From: Sporobacter sp038405045
Lineage (GTDB): Bacteria; Bacillota; Clostridia; Oscillospirales; Oscillospiraceae
Direction: 5' to 3'
Length of the DNA stretch: 64,000 nucleotides
NCBI GenBank assembly: GCA_038405045.1
Contig: JBBZIV010000001.1
Location: forward strand, 434,001 to 498,000
A program made the position numbers and the translations under genes. Below, in pieces: positions 42,754-51,075 of this stretch (position 1 is its first letter; each line of letters opens with the position of its first letter). The notes beneath the pieces were generated by a model. The model searched no databases and was not told the origin of the DNA. It saw only the letters and a program-made list of their open reading frames with translations.

Positions 42754-44334
42754 TTACTGCTGGATATCGGTTGCGCGCCGCCTGGAAAAGAGCCGCAGGA
42801 GCAGCGCCGAGGCGGCCTTCGCCTCGGAAACGCCGAAGAGGCGCGTTGCGGCGGCGTAGACAAGAAGACCGGCTGCCGCGGGCGCCAAAAGCGCCAGCGC
42901 CTTGCCAATGAGATTCTGTTCAAGTCCGCCCGTGGCGGTATGAACGCCAAAGACGGCAGCGGTCATCAGAAGAGCGGCAGTTGTCATTTTAACGATGTCA
43001 AAAACAAAGGCCTTGTCGAGAAAGCCGTCACCGCGCCGCTGGAGCGGAATTATTAAGACAACGGCGCCGACTGTGGCAGCGGCGGCGGAGGCAACGGCCA
43101 GCCCTGTGACGCTCAATGGCCCTGTTAGCAGCGCGCACAGCGCGATGTTAACAGCAATAGAAATCAGGCCGGAAATAAGGGGTGTTTTACCGTCCTGCCG
43201 TGCAAAGCAGGCGCGGCATAAAATCGCCTGCAGCGCATAACCAACCATGCCAAGGCTGATAAACGTTAGCGCCGCGGCTGTCATGGACACGGCGGCGTCG
43301 TCAAATTTGCCGCCGCCGTAGATGAGGCTGACGAGCGGGCGGGCGAGCACCATCACACCGGCCGTCATCGGAATAACGAAAAACAGTGAGGCGTGAACCG
43401 TCTGCGCAATGGTGTTTCGGAAGACGTGCGTCTCATTTTCGGCCGTAAGGCGTGACAAACGCGGGAATATGACGTTTGTGACCGACAGAATAAAAACGCC
43501 GATGATAATCAGATATAAATTGTTTGACAGCTCAATAGCGGTAACACCGGCACCGTTATATAGATGGGAACCAAATTTCGTATTAATCGTCAGATTAATT
43601 GGCTGCACCCACGTGCCGACCATCACAGGCAGCATCAAGGCAAAAACCTTCTGCATGCCCTCCGAGCGGAAATCAAGAGACGGCCTGTAGAAAAAGCCTT
43701 TTTTCTTTAAAGAAGGAACCTGCACGAGCGCTTGCACAAACCAGCCGATTAAAAATGCCGCTGCAAGGCCGTATATGCCGAACCGGGCGTTAAACGTGTA
43801 GTAATAAGCGATGACAATAAAATTGGCGATCACGCTGATGAGCGCCGGGATATTGAATTCGTCAAACGACTGCAGGATGCCGACAAACGAATAGGCAACG
43901 CCTGTGAACAAAACCGTTGGAAAGAGCATCCGCGTCAAAGAAACGCACAACGCCGTCGTCGCCGCGTCGTACCCGTCGGCAAACAGGCGGACGAGCGGCT
44001 CGGCAAAGACAATGCCGATAACGGTTAATGTGAGCGACAAAAGGCCGATGACGGTGATGAAGTTTCCGGAAAACAAAACAGCGTCCTTTTTGCTTTTTTT
44101 CGCCGCGTATTCGCTGAACACGGGGATAAAGCTGGCCGCAATCGCCGAGGCAAAGACGGCGTCGAAAAAGACGCGCGGTATGCGGCTGGCCGTTAAAAAA
44201 GCGTTTGTCTCCATGCCGCTGCCGAAATGAACCGTCATGAGACGGTCACGGAAAAGCCCCATGAATTTACCGATGAGCGTGAGGAGCATCACGAGGCTGA
44301 TTGTTTTTACATGATGGTTGTTTTTTTCTGCCAT
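42754..44334 (-). CDS. murJ: Lipid II flippase MurJ (MviN family)
   Basis: A 526-aa, about 14-segment MOP-superfamily flippase. MurJ moves lipid II across the membrane; here, in a polysaccharide operon, it may carry lipid-linked glycan. Motifs: RDRLMTVHFGSGMETNAFLTA, ALPVMVGTWVQPINLTINT (as LMLPVMVGTWVQP), and FFVIPMTAGVMVLARPLV. ATG 44334 is the start. It is the first gene of the leftward operon, behind the promoter at 44394-44422. Another murJ copy elsewhere is likely. Confidence 0.9.
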   Translation of the reverse strand: MAEKNNHHVKTISLVMLLTLIGKFMGLFRDRLMTVHFGSGMETNAFLTASRIPRVFFDAVFASAIAASFIPVFSEYAAKKSKKDAVLFSGNFITVIGLLSLTLTVIGIVFAEPLVRLFADGYDAATTALCVSLTRMLFPTVLFTGVAYSFVGILQSFDEFNIPALISVIANFIVIAYYYTFNARFGIYGLAAAFLIGWFVQALVQVPSLKKKGFFYRPSLDFRSEGMQKVFALMLPVMVGTWVQPINLTINTKFGSHLYNGAGVTAIELSNNLYLIIIGVFILSVTNVIFPRLSRLTAENETHVFRNTIAQTVHASLFFVIPMTAGVMVLARPLVSLIYGGGKFDDAAVSMTAAALTFISLGMVGYALQAILCRACFARQDGKTPLISGLISIAVNIALCALLTGPLSVTGLAVASAAAATVGAVVLIIPLQRRGDGFLDKAFVFDIVKMTTAALLMTAAVFGVHTATGGLEQNLIGKALALLAPAAAGLLVYAAATRLFGVSEAKAASALLLRLFSRRRATDIQQ

Positions 44335-44393
44335 ATCCCGCCAGCCTTTAAAATTACAGGTAAAAAAAGTAAACGAAGCGCCGTAACTGTAGT

Positions 44394-44422
44394 ATTTTAC
44401 CCCAACTGCCCTTATTTTTCAA
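44394..44422 (-). promoter_or_regulatory. Promoter of the wall-polysaccharide operon
   Basis: On the minus strand TTGAAA (44422-44417), a 17-base spacer and TAAAAT (44399-44394), about 60 bases upstream of murJ. Confidence 0.72.
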
Positions 44423-44473
44423 CAAGATTCAAGCCGATAAGTTTTAAATATTTATGAATCGCCGGGCCGTCGG

Positions 44474-44502
44474 TTGAAATAGCGGCCGGAATTCTATATA
44501 AT
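44474..44502 (+). promoter_or_regulatory. Promoter of the SLH glycosidase
   Basis: TTGAAA (44474-44479), a 17-base spacer and TATAAT (44497-44502), 34 bases before the start codon. Confidence 0.8.
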
Positions 44503-44536
44503 ACGCACAGATGAGAACGCCGCCGGAGAGGTACAT

Positions 44537-46816
44537 ATGAAAAAATTTAAAGCGTTTACCGCCGCCGTCCTGGCGTTGGCCGTCCTGACGACGGCGGATG
44601 TCATGGCCTTGGGCGCGGGCGACGCCGTCTACGTAAACACGCGCCGCGTCGCCAACAACCTGTCTTATACGAACACGGTTTCCTACATAAACGGGTCGCA
44701 GCGGCAGGAGAGCTATGCCCTCAGCCTGGCGGGCAGCGGTGACGCGTACCCCATTGTCATGGCGTGCGATACGATTTACGGCAGCCAGACGGTTGACGCG
44801 ATGGTGTCTTACGCCGCCAAACAGGGCAAAAACGTTTTGGCTGCCGTCAACACCGACTTCTTTTCCATGAAAACAGGCGTCCCAATGGGGATTGACATTG
44901 AAAACGGCGTCTATAAATCCAGCCCGGAGGGGAACACGGCCGTCTCGTTTGACGCCGATGGGAGCGTTCGCTTTTCAGAAAGCCCAGAGGTGACGATGAC
45001 GCTTTTTAACAACGGCAGCGCAGCCGATGCGTCGAACAGCGGCCAGAGCGTCACCCTCACGCATTTCAACAAATACAGGGCTGACACGGGCGGCCTGTAT
45101 CTGTTCAGTTCCGCCTTTTCCACCGTGTCAACGCGCACGTCAACGCCGGGTTGGTTCGTCAAATTTCGCATTGAGAGCGGCTCGCCGAGCGTTTCTGGGA
45201 CGATGTCACTCGTTGTGACGGAGGTGCTGCAGTCCGACGGAGCAATGCCAATCGGGGACGGGTATCTTGTTTTATCGGCCTCGGATGTCTGCGGCTATGA
45301 TTCGGAATTAAATAAATTTAAGGTTGGTGACGCCGTCACGCTGTCGACGTCTTGCACCGACCCGCAGCTGACAAATGCCAAATGGGCAACCGGCGGCGGC
45401 GACATTCTTGTTAAAGACGGGGCTGTCACCGACCAATCGGCGTGGGACAAGGCCATATCCGCTAAAAATCCGCGCACGGCTTTCGGTGTCAAGGCCGACG
45501 GCACCGTCATCAGCTACGTCATCGACGGAACGGAGAATTCAGCCGGTCTGACGCTGCAGGCACTCGCCGAGGAGATGCGTGCGCGCGGCTGTGTTGACGC
45601 CGTCAATTTTGACGGCGGCGGCTCGTCGGCACTCAGCGTCCGCCTGACGGGGCAGTCGGTGGCAACACTCGTCAATAAACCGTCCGACGGGTCGGAGAGA
45701 AAGTGCGCGGCGTATCTGCTCTTCGTCACCGACAAAGTGCCCGACGGGAGAGCGAAAAACCTCGGGCTTGTCAATGACGGCGTCATCCTGCTCACGGGTT
45801 CCTCGGTGACGCTACAGCCCGCCGCGTCGGACAGCGGGTATAAACCGGTGACGACGCCGTCCGACGTGAAAATGTCGGGTGCCGCCCTCGGTTCGGTGAC
45901 GGGGACGGCGTATAAAGCCGGTGCCGCAGCCGGTACGGAGACACTCACGCTCACGTCACCATCAACGGGCGCGAGCGGGACGGGCGCTGTTTTCATCATC
46001 AGCAAACCGACTGATATTAGCGTCACCGCGCAGGGAAAGCCCGTGACGGCACTGACGCTCTGGCCCGGCGATACGGTGCAGCTGTCGTCGTCGGCGTCGT
46101 ATTACGGCCGCGCCGTTTGTGCGGACACCGCCGCCTTTACATATGAAGCAGCAGGCGGCATCGGCAGCGTGTCGTCCGGCGGGCTTTTCACAGCCGGGGC
46201 AACGGCAGGCGTGACAGGCGCTGTGACGGTCAGGGTCGGTGGCGCGACGGTTTCGATCCCGGTCACAATAACCGGATTTAACGATACGGCCGAGCACTGG
46301 GCCGGGCCGTATATTAAGGACCTTTCCCAAAAGGGTATCGTATCCGGCGTCACACCTACGCTTTTTGCGCCCAATGACGAAATCAGCCGCGGCGATTTTA
46401 TCCTGATGCTCTATAGGGCGGCCGGAAAACCCGCCGTGAGCAGCCCGTCCTCCTTTACGGACGTTGCGCCAGACGCCTATAATGCCACGGCCATCGCCTG
46501 GGCGGAATCTGTCGGCATTGCCAAGGGAGACGGGAGCGCCTTGTTTAACCCGAAGGGGTCATTAACGCGCGAGCAGGCCTTCTCGTTTTTGTACCGTGCA
46601 CTCAGCGCGCTGAAGCACAGCCTGCCGGACGCCCCGGCGTCGGCGCTGGCCGCTTATTCGGATTATCAATCGGTGGCCGATTATGCCGCCGTGCCGACGG
46701 CAACGCTTGTATCAGCCGATGTCATCTCGGGTGCTGGCGGCAAGCTGCTGCCAAAGGCCAATATCACGCGCGGTGAAATGGCAAAGATTCTGGACTCTGT
46801 CATCCGGCTCGCGTAA
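44537..46816 (+). CDS. Secreted phosphodiester glycosidase (NAGPA domain) with SLH anchor
   Basis: A 759-aa wall-bound enzyme. A signal peptide (KKFKAFTAAVLALAVLTTADVMA) precedes the NAGPA-type catalytic domain (residues about 70-400: AAVNTDFFSMKTGVPMG, PRTAFGVKADGT, AVNFDGGGSSALSV), which removes sugar-phosphate diesters. A Big-2-like beta domain (about 415-580) and three SLH domains (about 585-759: ISRGDFILMLYRAAG, SLTREQAFSFLYRAL, NITRGEMAKILDSV) follow. ATG 44537 follows GGAGAGG. It may trim phosphodiester-linked wall glycan. The divergent operon at 36971-44334 probably makes the polymer it binds. Confidence 0.88.
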   Translation: MKKFKAFTAAVLALAVLTTADVMALGAGDAVYVNTRRVANNLSYTNTVSYINGSQRQESYALSLAGSGDAYPIVMACDTIYGSQTVDAMVSYAAKQGKNVLAAVNTDFFSMKTGVPMGIDIENGVYKSSPEGNTAVSFDADGSVRFSESPEVTMTLFNNGSAADASNSGQSVTLTHFNKYRADTGGLYLFSSAFSTVSTRTSTPGWFVKFRIESGSPSVSGTMSLVVTEVLQSDGAMPIGDGYLVLSASDVCGYDSELNKFKVGDAVTLSTSCTDPQLTNAKWATGGGDILVKDGAVTDQSAWDKAISAKNPRTAFGVKADGTVISYVIDGTENSAGLTLQALAEEMRARGCVDAVNFDGGGSSALSVRLTGQSVATLVNKPSDGSERKCAAYLLFVTDKVPDGRAKNLGLVNDGVILLTGSSVTLQPAASDSGYKPVTTPSDVKMSGAALGSVTGTAYKAGAAAGTETLTLTSPSTGASGTGAVFIISKPTDISVTAQGKPVTALTLWPGDTVQLSSSASYYGRAVCADTAAFTYEAAGGIGSVSSGGLFTAGATAGVTGAVTVRVGGATVSIPVTITGFNDTAEHWAGPYIKDLSQKGIVSGVTPTLFAPNDEISRGDFILMLYRAAGKPAVSSPSSFTDVAPDAYNATAIAWAESVGIAKGDGSALFNPKGSLTREQAFSFLYRALSALKHSLPDAPASALAAYSDYQSVADYAAVPTATLVSADVISGAGGKLLPKANITRGEMAKILDSVIRLA

Positions 46817-46873
46817 AGGTTCTGAAAACAGGGCAGACTGCAGTTATGGAAAATATGGAAAAGGAAAATTTAT

Positions 46874-48142
46874 ATGTTTGTAGATAAAGCGACCATCCGC
46901 GTCAGAGCCGGTGCCGGTGGCAACGGTGCCGTCTCCTTCCACCGTGAAAAATACGTTCCCGCTGGCGGGCCCGACGGGGGGGATGGCGGCCGCGGCGGGG
47001 ACATCGTTATTCAAACGGACAAGAATATGTCCACCCTGATGGACTTTCGCTATAAGCGCAAGTACACAGCGCCAAACGGTGCCGACGGCGGCAGCAAGGT
47101 CTGTACCGGCAAGGATGGGCAGCATCTCGTAATCAAGGTGCCGGACGGCACGCTCATCCGGGATAAGGAGACAAACGCCATTATTAAGGATATGACGGGA
47201 GAGGCGTCGTATGTTTTAGCCCGTGGCGGCAGCGGCGGCTGGGGCAACCGGCATTTCGCGACGCCGACGCGCCAGGCCCCGCGCTTTGCCAAAAGCGGGT
47301 TACCCGGTGAGGACAAAGAGGTCGTCCTGGAGCTCAAGCTTTTAGCCGACGTCGGGCTCATCGGCTTTCCAAATGTCGGCAAGTCGACGCTGTTGTCCGT
47401 CGTCTCCAAAGCGCACCCAAAAATTGCTGACTATCACTTCACAACGCTATTTCCGAATCTCGGTGTCGTTTACGTTGACGAAGGCGTTTCCTTCGTCCTG
47501 GCGGACATCCCCGGCATCATCGAGGGAGCGCACACTGGGGCCGGTCTCGGCCACGCTTTTCTCCGCCATGTCGACCGCTGCCGACTGCTCATCCACGTGG
47601 TGGACGTTTCCGGCAGCGAGGGGCGTGACCCCGTCGAGGATTTCATAACGATTAACGAGGAACTGAAGCAATATAGCCCAGCGCTTGCCGAGCGCCCGCA
47701 GCTCGTCGCGGCCAATAAGACGGATATCGCGGAAAACACAGAACTTATTGAAAAATTCCGCGCTTATATTAAAGAGCAGGGGCTCCCGCTCTTTGAAATT
47801 TCAGCCGCGACTAACAGTGGGGTGAAAGAACTCATGCAGGCTGCGGCGGCGAAGCTCGCGCACTTGCCGCCTGTCTATGTCTATGAGCCGGAATACGTGG
47901 AGCAACCCGTCCCCGTCACGCCTGACGATATAAAAATTGAAACGTATGACGACGTGTGGGTTGTCGAGGGCCCGTGGATGGAGCGCCTCGTCCGCAACGT
48001 CAACTTCTCCGACAATGAGTCCATGATGTTTTTTGACAGGTCTCTGCGCGCGGCCGGTGTTTATGACCGGCTGGAGCAGTTGGGGATTCATGAGGGCGAT
48101 ACGGTCAGTATCTATAATCTCGAGTTTGAATATCAAAAATAA
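46874..48142 (+). CDS. obg: GTPase Obg (ObgE/CgtA)
   Basis: A ribosome-associated GTPase acting in 50S assembly and stress control, and in Bacillus needed for sporulation signalling. The 422-aa protein has the glycine-rich Obg fold (RAGAGGNGAVSFHREKY, GGDGGRGGDIV), the G domain (GFPNVGKSTLL near residue 166, ADIPGIIEGA, NKTD) and a C-terminal OCT domain (VEGPWMERLVRNVNF, LEQLGIHEGDTVSI). ATG 46874 follows AAAAGGA. It follows the SLH glycosidase by 57 bases, with no clear terminator. Confidence 0.96.
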   Translation: MFVDKATIRVRAGAGGNGAVSFHREKYVPAGGPDGGDGGRGGDIVIQTDKNMSTLMDFRYKRKYTAPNGADGGSKVCTGKDGQHLVIKVPDGTLIRDKETNAIIKDMTGEASYVLARGGSGGWGNRHFATPTRQAPRFAKSGLPGEDKEVVLELKLLADVGLIGFPNVGKSTLLSVVSKAHPKIADYHFTTLFPNLGVVYVDEGVSFVLADIPGIIEGAHTGAGLGHAFLRHVDRCRLLIHVVDVSGSEGRDPVEDFITINEELKQYSPALAERPQLVAANKTDIAENTELIEKFRAYIKEQGLPLFEISAATNSGVKELMQAAAAKLAHLPPVYVYEPEYVEQPVPVTPDDIKIETYDDVWVVEGPWMERLVRNVNFSDNESMMFFDRSLRAAGVYDRLEQLGIHEGDTVSIYNLEFEYQK

Positions 48143-48382
48143 CCCGCCCACCCACCCAATAAATGTATAGGGGGCTCTGCCCCCTATGACCCCCAATTAA
48201 ACAATCTACATCATACAAAGACCGCCATTCGTAGGGGGCGATGCCCACATCGCCGCGCCCCAATCCCGCCGCCGTCCCGTAGGGGCGATTATCAATCGCC
48301 CGTGCACCGCCGCCATCGTAGGGGCGATTATCAATCGCCCGTGCCCCCGCCGCCATCGTAGGGGGCGATGCCCACATCGCCC
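48143..48382 (+). repeat. Repeat array: one family B and four family A copies at about 40-bp spacing
   Basis: A family B unit (48143-48195, hairpin ATAGGGGGC-TCT-GCCCCCTAT) begins one base after the obg stop. Family A copies follow at 48231-48254 (stem GGCGATG/CATCGCC), 48279-48302, 48318-48341 (both GGCGATT/AATCGCC) and 48358-48382 (GGCGATG/CATCGCC), separated by CCGCCGCC-type spacers. The 426-base gap to the aminotransferase holds no other gene. Confidence 0.85.
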
Positions 48383-48496
48383 CGTTGGCCATCTTTTGAG
48401 CAGTCTGTTAAAAATCATGATACCCTCAGAGGCGAATTCCATATCCACCGCAGCGCCAAACGTCAATCGCCCGGCGCATTCCCGCCGATTTTGACA

Positions 48497-48525
48497 TTGT
48501 GAATCCGCCAACGATATGCTAAAAT
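48497..48525 (+). promoter_or_regulatory. Promoter of the aminotransferase
   Basis: TTGTGA (48497-48502), a 17-base spacer and TAAAAT (48520-48525), 43 bases before the ATG. Confidence 0.6.
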
Positions 48526-48568
48526 ATTTCATTGTTAAAAAGTGCATCCATAGAATGGGGAGAGAGCC

Positions 48569-49756
48569 ATGATCTCTGAAAAAATGAAAAAGCTGGCCCA
48601 AAACAACTCGGCCATCCGTGCCATGTTCGAAGAGGGCAACAGGCTGGCGGCCTTATACGGGCGTGAAAACGTTTTTGATTTCAGCCTCGGCAACCCAAAC
48701 TTTCCGGCGCCCGACGCCGTTAAAAAGGCCATGATTGATATTTTAAACGAAGAGGATGCCGTTTTCGTCCACGGCTATATGTCAAATACCGGTTACGCCC
48801 CCGTCCGCACGGCGATCGCCGCGCATCTTAACAGCCGCTTCGGCACATCGTTTGGTGACGGTAATATCATCATGTCCGTCGGCGCGGCCGGCGGCCTGAA
48901 TGTCGTGCTCAAAACGCTCTTAAACCCCGGTGACGAGGTCGTTGTCTTTGCGCCGTATTTCGTCGAATACGGCAATTACGTTGCCAATTTTGACGGCGCG
49001 CTTGTCGTCGTCCCGCCCAACACGACGGACTTCCAGCCTGATGCCGAGGCGCTGGCCACCGCTGTGACAAGCAGGACAAAGGCCGTCATCATCAATTCCC
49101 CGAACAACCCGACGGGTGTTGTCTATACCAAAGCATCGCTTGAAAAAATTGCCGCGGTGCTTTCGGCAAAGGAGAAGGAATTCGGCGCGCCGATATATAT
49201 CATCTCCGATGAGCCGTACCGTGAGCTCTGCTATGACGGCGTCGATGTGCCATATCTCACAAGGCTCTATAAGAACACACTCGTGTGTTATTCGTGGTCG
49301 AAGTCGCTCTCGCTCCCCGGCGAGCGCATTGGCTATATTGTCATTCCCTCAGAAATTGATGATTTTCAGCTCGTTTACGACGCCGCTAGTATCGCAACGC
49401 GCGTTTCCGGCTTTGTCAACGCGCCGTCGCTCCAGCAGCTGGCCGTGGCCCGCTGCCTGAATGAAAAGACGGATATCGGCGCGTATGACCAAAACAGAAA
49501 GCTTTTGTACAGCGGCCTCGTCGCCTGCGGCTTTGACTGCGTCTATCCGCAGGGCGCGTTTTACATGTGGGTTAAAACACCTGTGGACGACAAAACGTTT
49601 TGCGAGGCGGCAAAAAAGTTTAATATCCTCGTCGTACCGGGTACGTCTTTTGGCTGCCCCGGTTTCGTCCGCATCGCCTATTGCGTGGCAAAAGAGGCGA
49701 TTGAGCGGTCCCTGCCCGCCTTTAAAAAGCTTGCCGCGTCGTTCGGCCTTGGATGA
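48569..49756 (+). CDS. PLP-dependent aminotransferase, class I/II
   Basis: A 395-aa fold-type I aminotransferase, probably using an amino acid (aspartate- or alanine-like) and 2-oxoglutarate. Motifs: FDFSLGNPNFPAP, VGAAGGLNVVLKTLL, INSPNNPTGVVY, ISDEPYRELCYDG and the PLP lysine in YSWSKSLSLPGERIGY (about K245), then the C-terminal arginine in GFVRIAYCV. ATG 48569 follows GGGGAGAG. It is alone behind its own promoter. The exact substrate cannot be told. Confidence 0.9.
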   Translation: MISEKMKKLAQNNSAIRAMFEEGNRLAALYGRENVFDFSLGNPNFPAPDAVKKAMIDILNEEDAVFVHGYMSNTGYAPVRTAIAAHLNSRFGTSFGDGNIIMSVGAAGGLNVVLKTLLNPGDEVVVFAPYFVEYGNYVANFDGALVVVPPNTTDFQPDAEALATAVTSRTKAVIINSPNNPTGVVYTKASLEKIAAVLSAKEKEFGAPIYIISDEPYRELCYDGVDVPYLTRLYKNTLVCYSWSKSLSLPGERIGYIVIPSEIDDFQLVYDAASIATRVSGFVNAPSLQQLAVARCLNEKTDIGAYDQNRKLLYSGLVACGFDCVYPQGAFYMWVKTPVDDKTFCEAAKKFNILVVPGTSFGCPGFVRIAYCVAKEAIERSLPAFKKLAASFGLG

Positions 49757-49794
49757 ACCGCGCCGTGTTACCACGCGCCACCGGCGCGCCGATG

Positions 49795-49910
49795 AAAGGA
49801 GACTAATTTTTGTTCTTTAATATGATGTCGTCGGAGTGTGTCCTCCCCGGGAGGGCATAAAAAAAGCATGTGCCCTCCAAGTACGCCAAAAACCGTATGA
49901 AATTTGGAGG
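49795..49910 (+). promoter_or_regulatory. Candidate translational attenuator upstream of rsgA
   Basis: Three stems compete. TGTCCTCC (49839-49846) pairs with GGAGGGCA (49850-49857) across CCG. GGAGGGCA pairs perfectly with TGCCCTCC (49871-49878). CCTCCAA (49874-49880) pairs perfectly with TTGGAGG (49904-49910), the rsgA ribosome binding site. When the first stem forms the third can form and hides that site; when the second forms the site is free. A short ORF (49810-49860) overlaps the first two arms. The pairings are visible; the switch is inference. Confidence 0.55.
49810..49860 (+). CDS. Possible 16-aa leader peptide of rsgA
   Basis: TTG 49810, eight bases after AAAGGAG (49795-49801), opens MFFNMMSSECVLPGRA and stops at TAA 49858-49860. 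Its last codons lie in the arms 49839-49846 and 49850-49857 of the leader stems, the arrangement of translation attenuators such as those of erm and cat genes. It may not be translated; the TTG start and small size keep confidence low. Confidence 0.4.
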   Translation: MFFNMMSSECVLPGRA

Positions 49911-49918
49911 ATACAGAA

Positions 49919-50995
49919 ATGGAAATTAACCTGAAAGACTACGGGCTGGATGATTGTATAAGCCGTGATGCGGCCCTATATGACGGCCTAGACATCGCCC
50001 GCATCACAACGCAGCACCACGACATATACGGGGCTATCAGCCAATACGGCGAAACGATAGCCCGCGTGTCGGGCGGCTTGTCCCACAGGGCGATCGGGAG
50101 CGGCGATTACCCCGCTGTCGGTGACTGGGTCATGATCGACAGGGGCAACACATCAGCCGGTGAGGCGGTCATCCGCAGTATACTGCCGCGAAAAAGTGTT
50201 TTCCAGCGGCGCGCCGCCGGGACATCCGGCGCGTTGCAGGTCGTCGCGTCGAATATCGATACTGTTTTTCTCTGCATGGCGCTCGGCGGCGATTATAACC
50301 TGCGGCGTTTAGAGCGCTATCTCTCCGTCGCGTGGGATAGCGGGGCGACACCCGTTGTCGTCCTGACGAAAGCCGATACCTGCCAAAATGCCCCGGCGCG
50401 CATTTCGGCGGCTTCCGCCGCCAGCTCCGGCGCGGACGTTGTTGCAACGTCGGCAGCAGACGGCACGGGATACACGGCGCTTAAGCGTTACCTTCTAAAA
50501 GGGAAGACCGTCGCGTTCGTCGGCTCCTCCGGCGTCGGCAAATCAACGCTTATTAACGGCCTTTTGGGCCGCGATGTGCTTGAAACGCGCGCTGTCCGGC
50601 AAGATGGGCGCGGCCGCCACACGACGACGCACCGACAGCTGATGCTGCTGCCGGGCGGCGGCATCGTTATCGACACACCGGGTATGCGCGAGTTGCAGCT
50701 TTTCTCAGCAGACCTCTCCAAAACGTTTGAAGATATCCAAGCGCTTGCGTTATCCTGCCGATTTGCTGACTGCACGCATACGGTCGAACCCGGCTGTGCG
50801 GTGCGCCGCGCGCTCGAAACGGGCCAACTGGCCAGCGGCCGCTATGAGAGCTATATAAAGCTCCAAAAAGAGCTTATCTATTCCGGGCTCGACGCGCGCC
50901 GGATTGAAGAGGAAAAAATCAAAAACATGTTCGGCGGCAAGAAGGCCATGAAGCGGGCGCTTGACGATGTTAAAAAGAAAAACAGCGGACAATAG
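49919..50995 (+). CDS. rsgA: Ribosome small subunit-dependent GTPase RsgA
   Basis: A circularly permuted GTPase that helps mature the 30S subunit. The 358-aa protein has an OB-fold N-terminus, the G4 motif VLTKAD before G1 (GSSGVGKSTLINGLLG), the histidine-bearing RHTTTHRQL, G3 IDTPGMREL, and a zinc-binding C-terminus (CRFADCTHTVEPGC). ATG 49919, eight bases after GGAGG, is the start; a TTG at 49904 would place the site inside the gene. The leader upstream looks like an attenuator (49795-49910). Confidence 0.95.
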   Translation: MEINLKDYGLDDCISRDAALYDGLDIARITTQHHDIYGAISQYGETIARVSGGLSHRAIGSGDYPAVGDWVMIDRGNTSAGEAVIRSILPRKSVFQRRAAGTSGALQVVASNIDTVFLCMALGGDYNLRRLERYLSVAWDSGATPVVVLTKADTCQNAPARISAASAASSGADVVATSAADGTGYTALKRYLLKGKTVAFVGSSGVGKSTLINGLLGRDVLETRAVRQDGRGRHTTTHRQLMLLPGGGIVIDTPGMRELQLFSADLSKTFEDIQALALSCRFADCTHTVEPGCAVRRALETGQLASGRYESYIKLQKELIYSGLDARRIEEEKIKNMFGGKKAMKRALDDVKKKNSGQ

Positions 50996-51037
50996 ACCGG
51001 GTGCGCCGGTCAGTGCCGCTGTATGAAGAAAAAACAG

Positions 51038-51058
51038 GGGGGCGGTAAGGCCGCCCCC
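51038..51058 (+). terminator. GC-rich hairpin between rsgA and trpS
   Basis: GGGGGCGG (51038-51045) pairs with CCGCCCCC (51051-51058) over a five-base loop, without a clear T run; possible terminator or attenuator before trpS. Confidence 0.5.
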
Positions 51059-51075
51059 GTCAAAAGGAACAGCTT

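Noticed and set aside
48231..48382. CRISPR array
   Set aside because: Repeats are internally palindromic, differ in stem sequence, spacers are 14-24 bases and low-complexity, and no cas gene is nearby.
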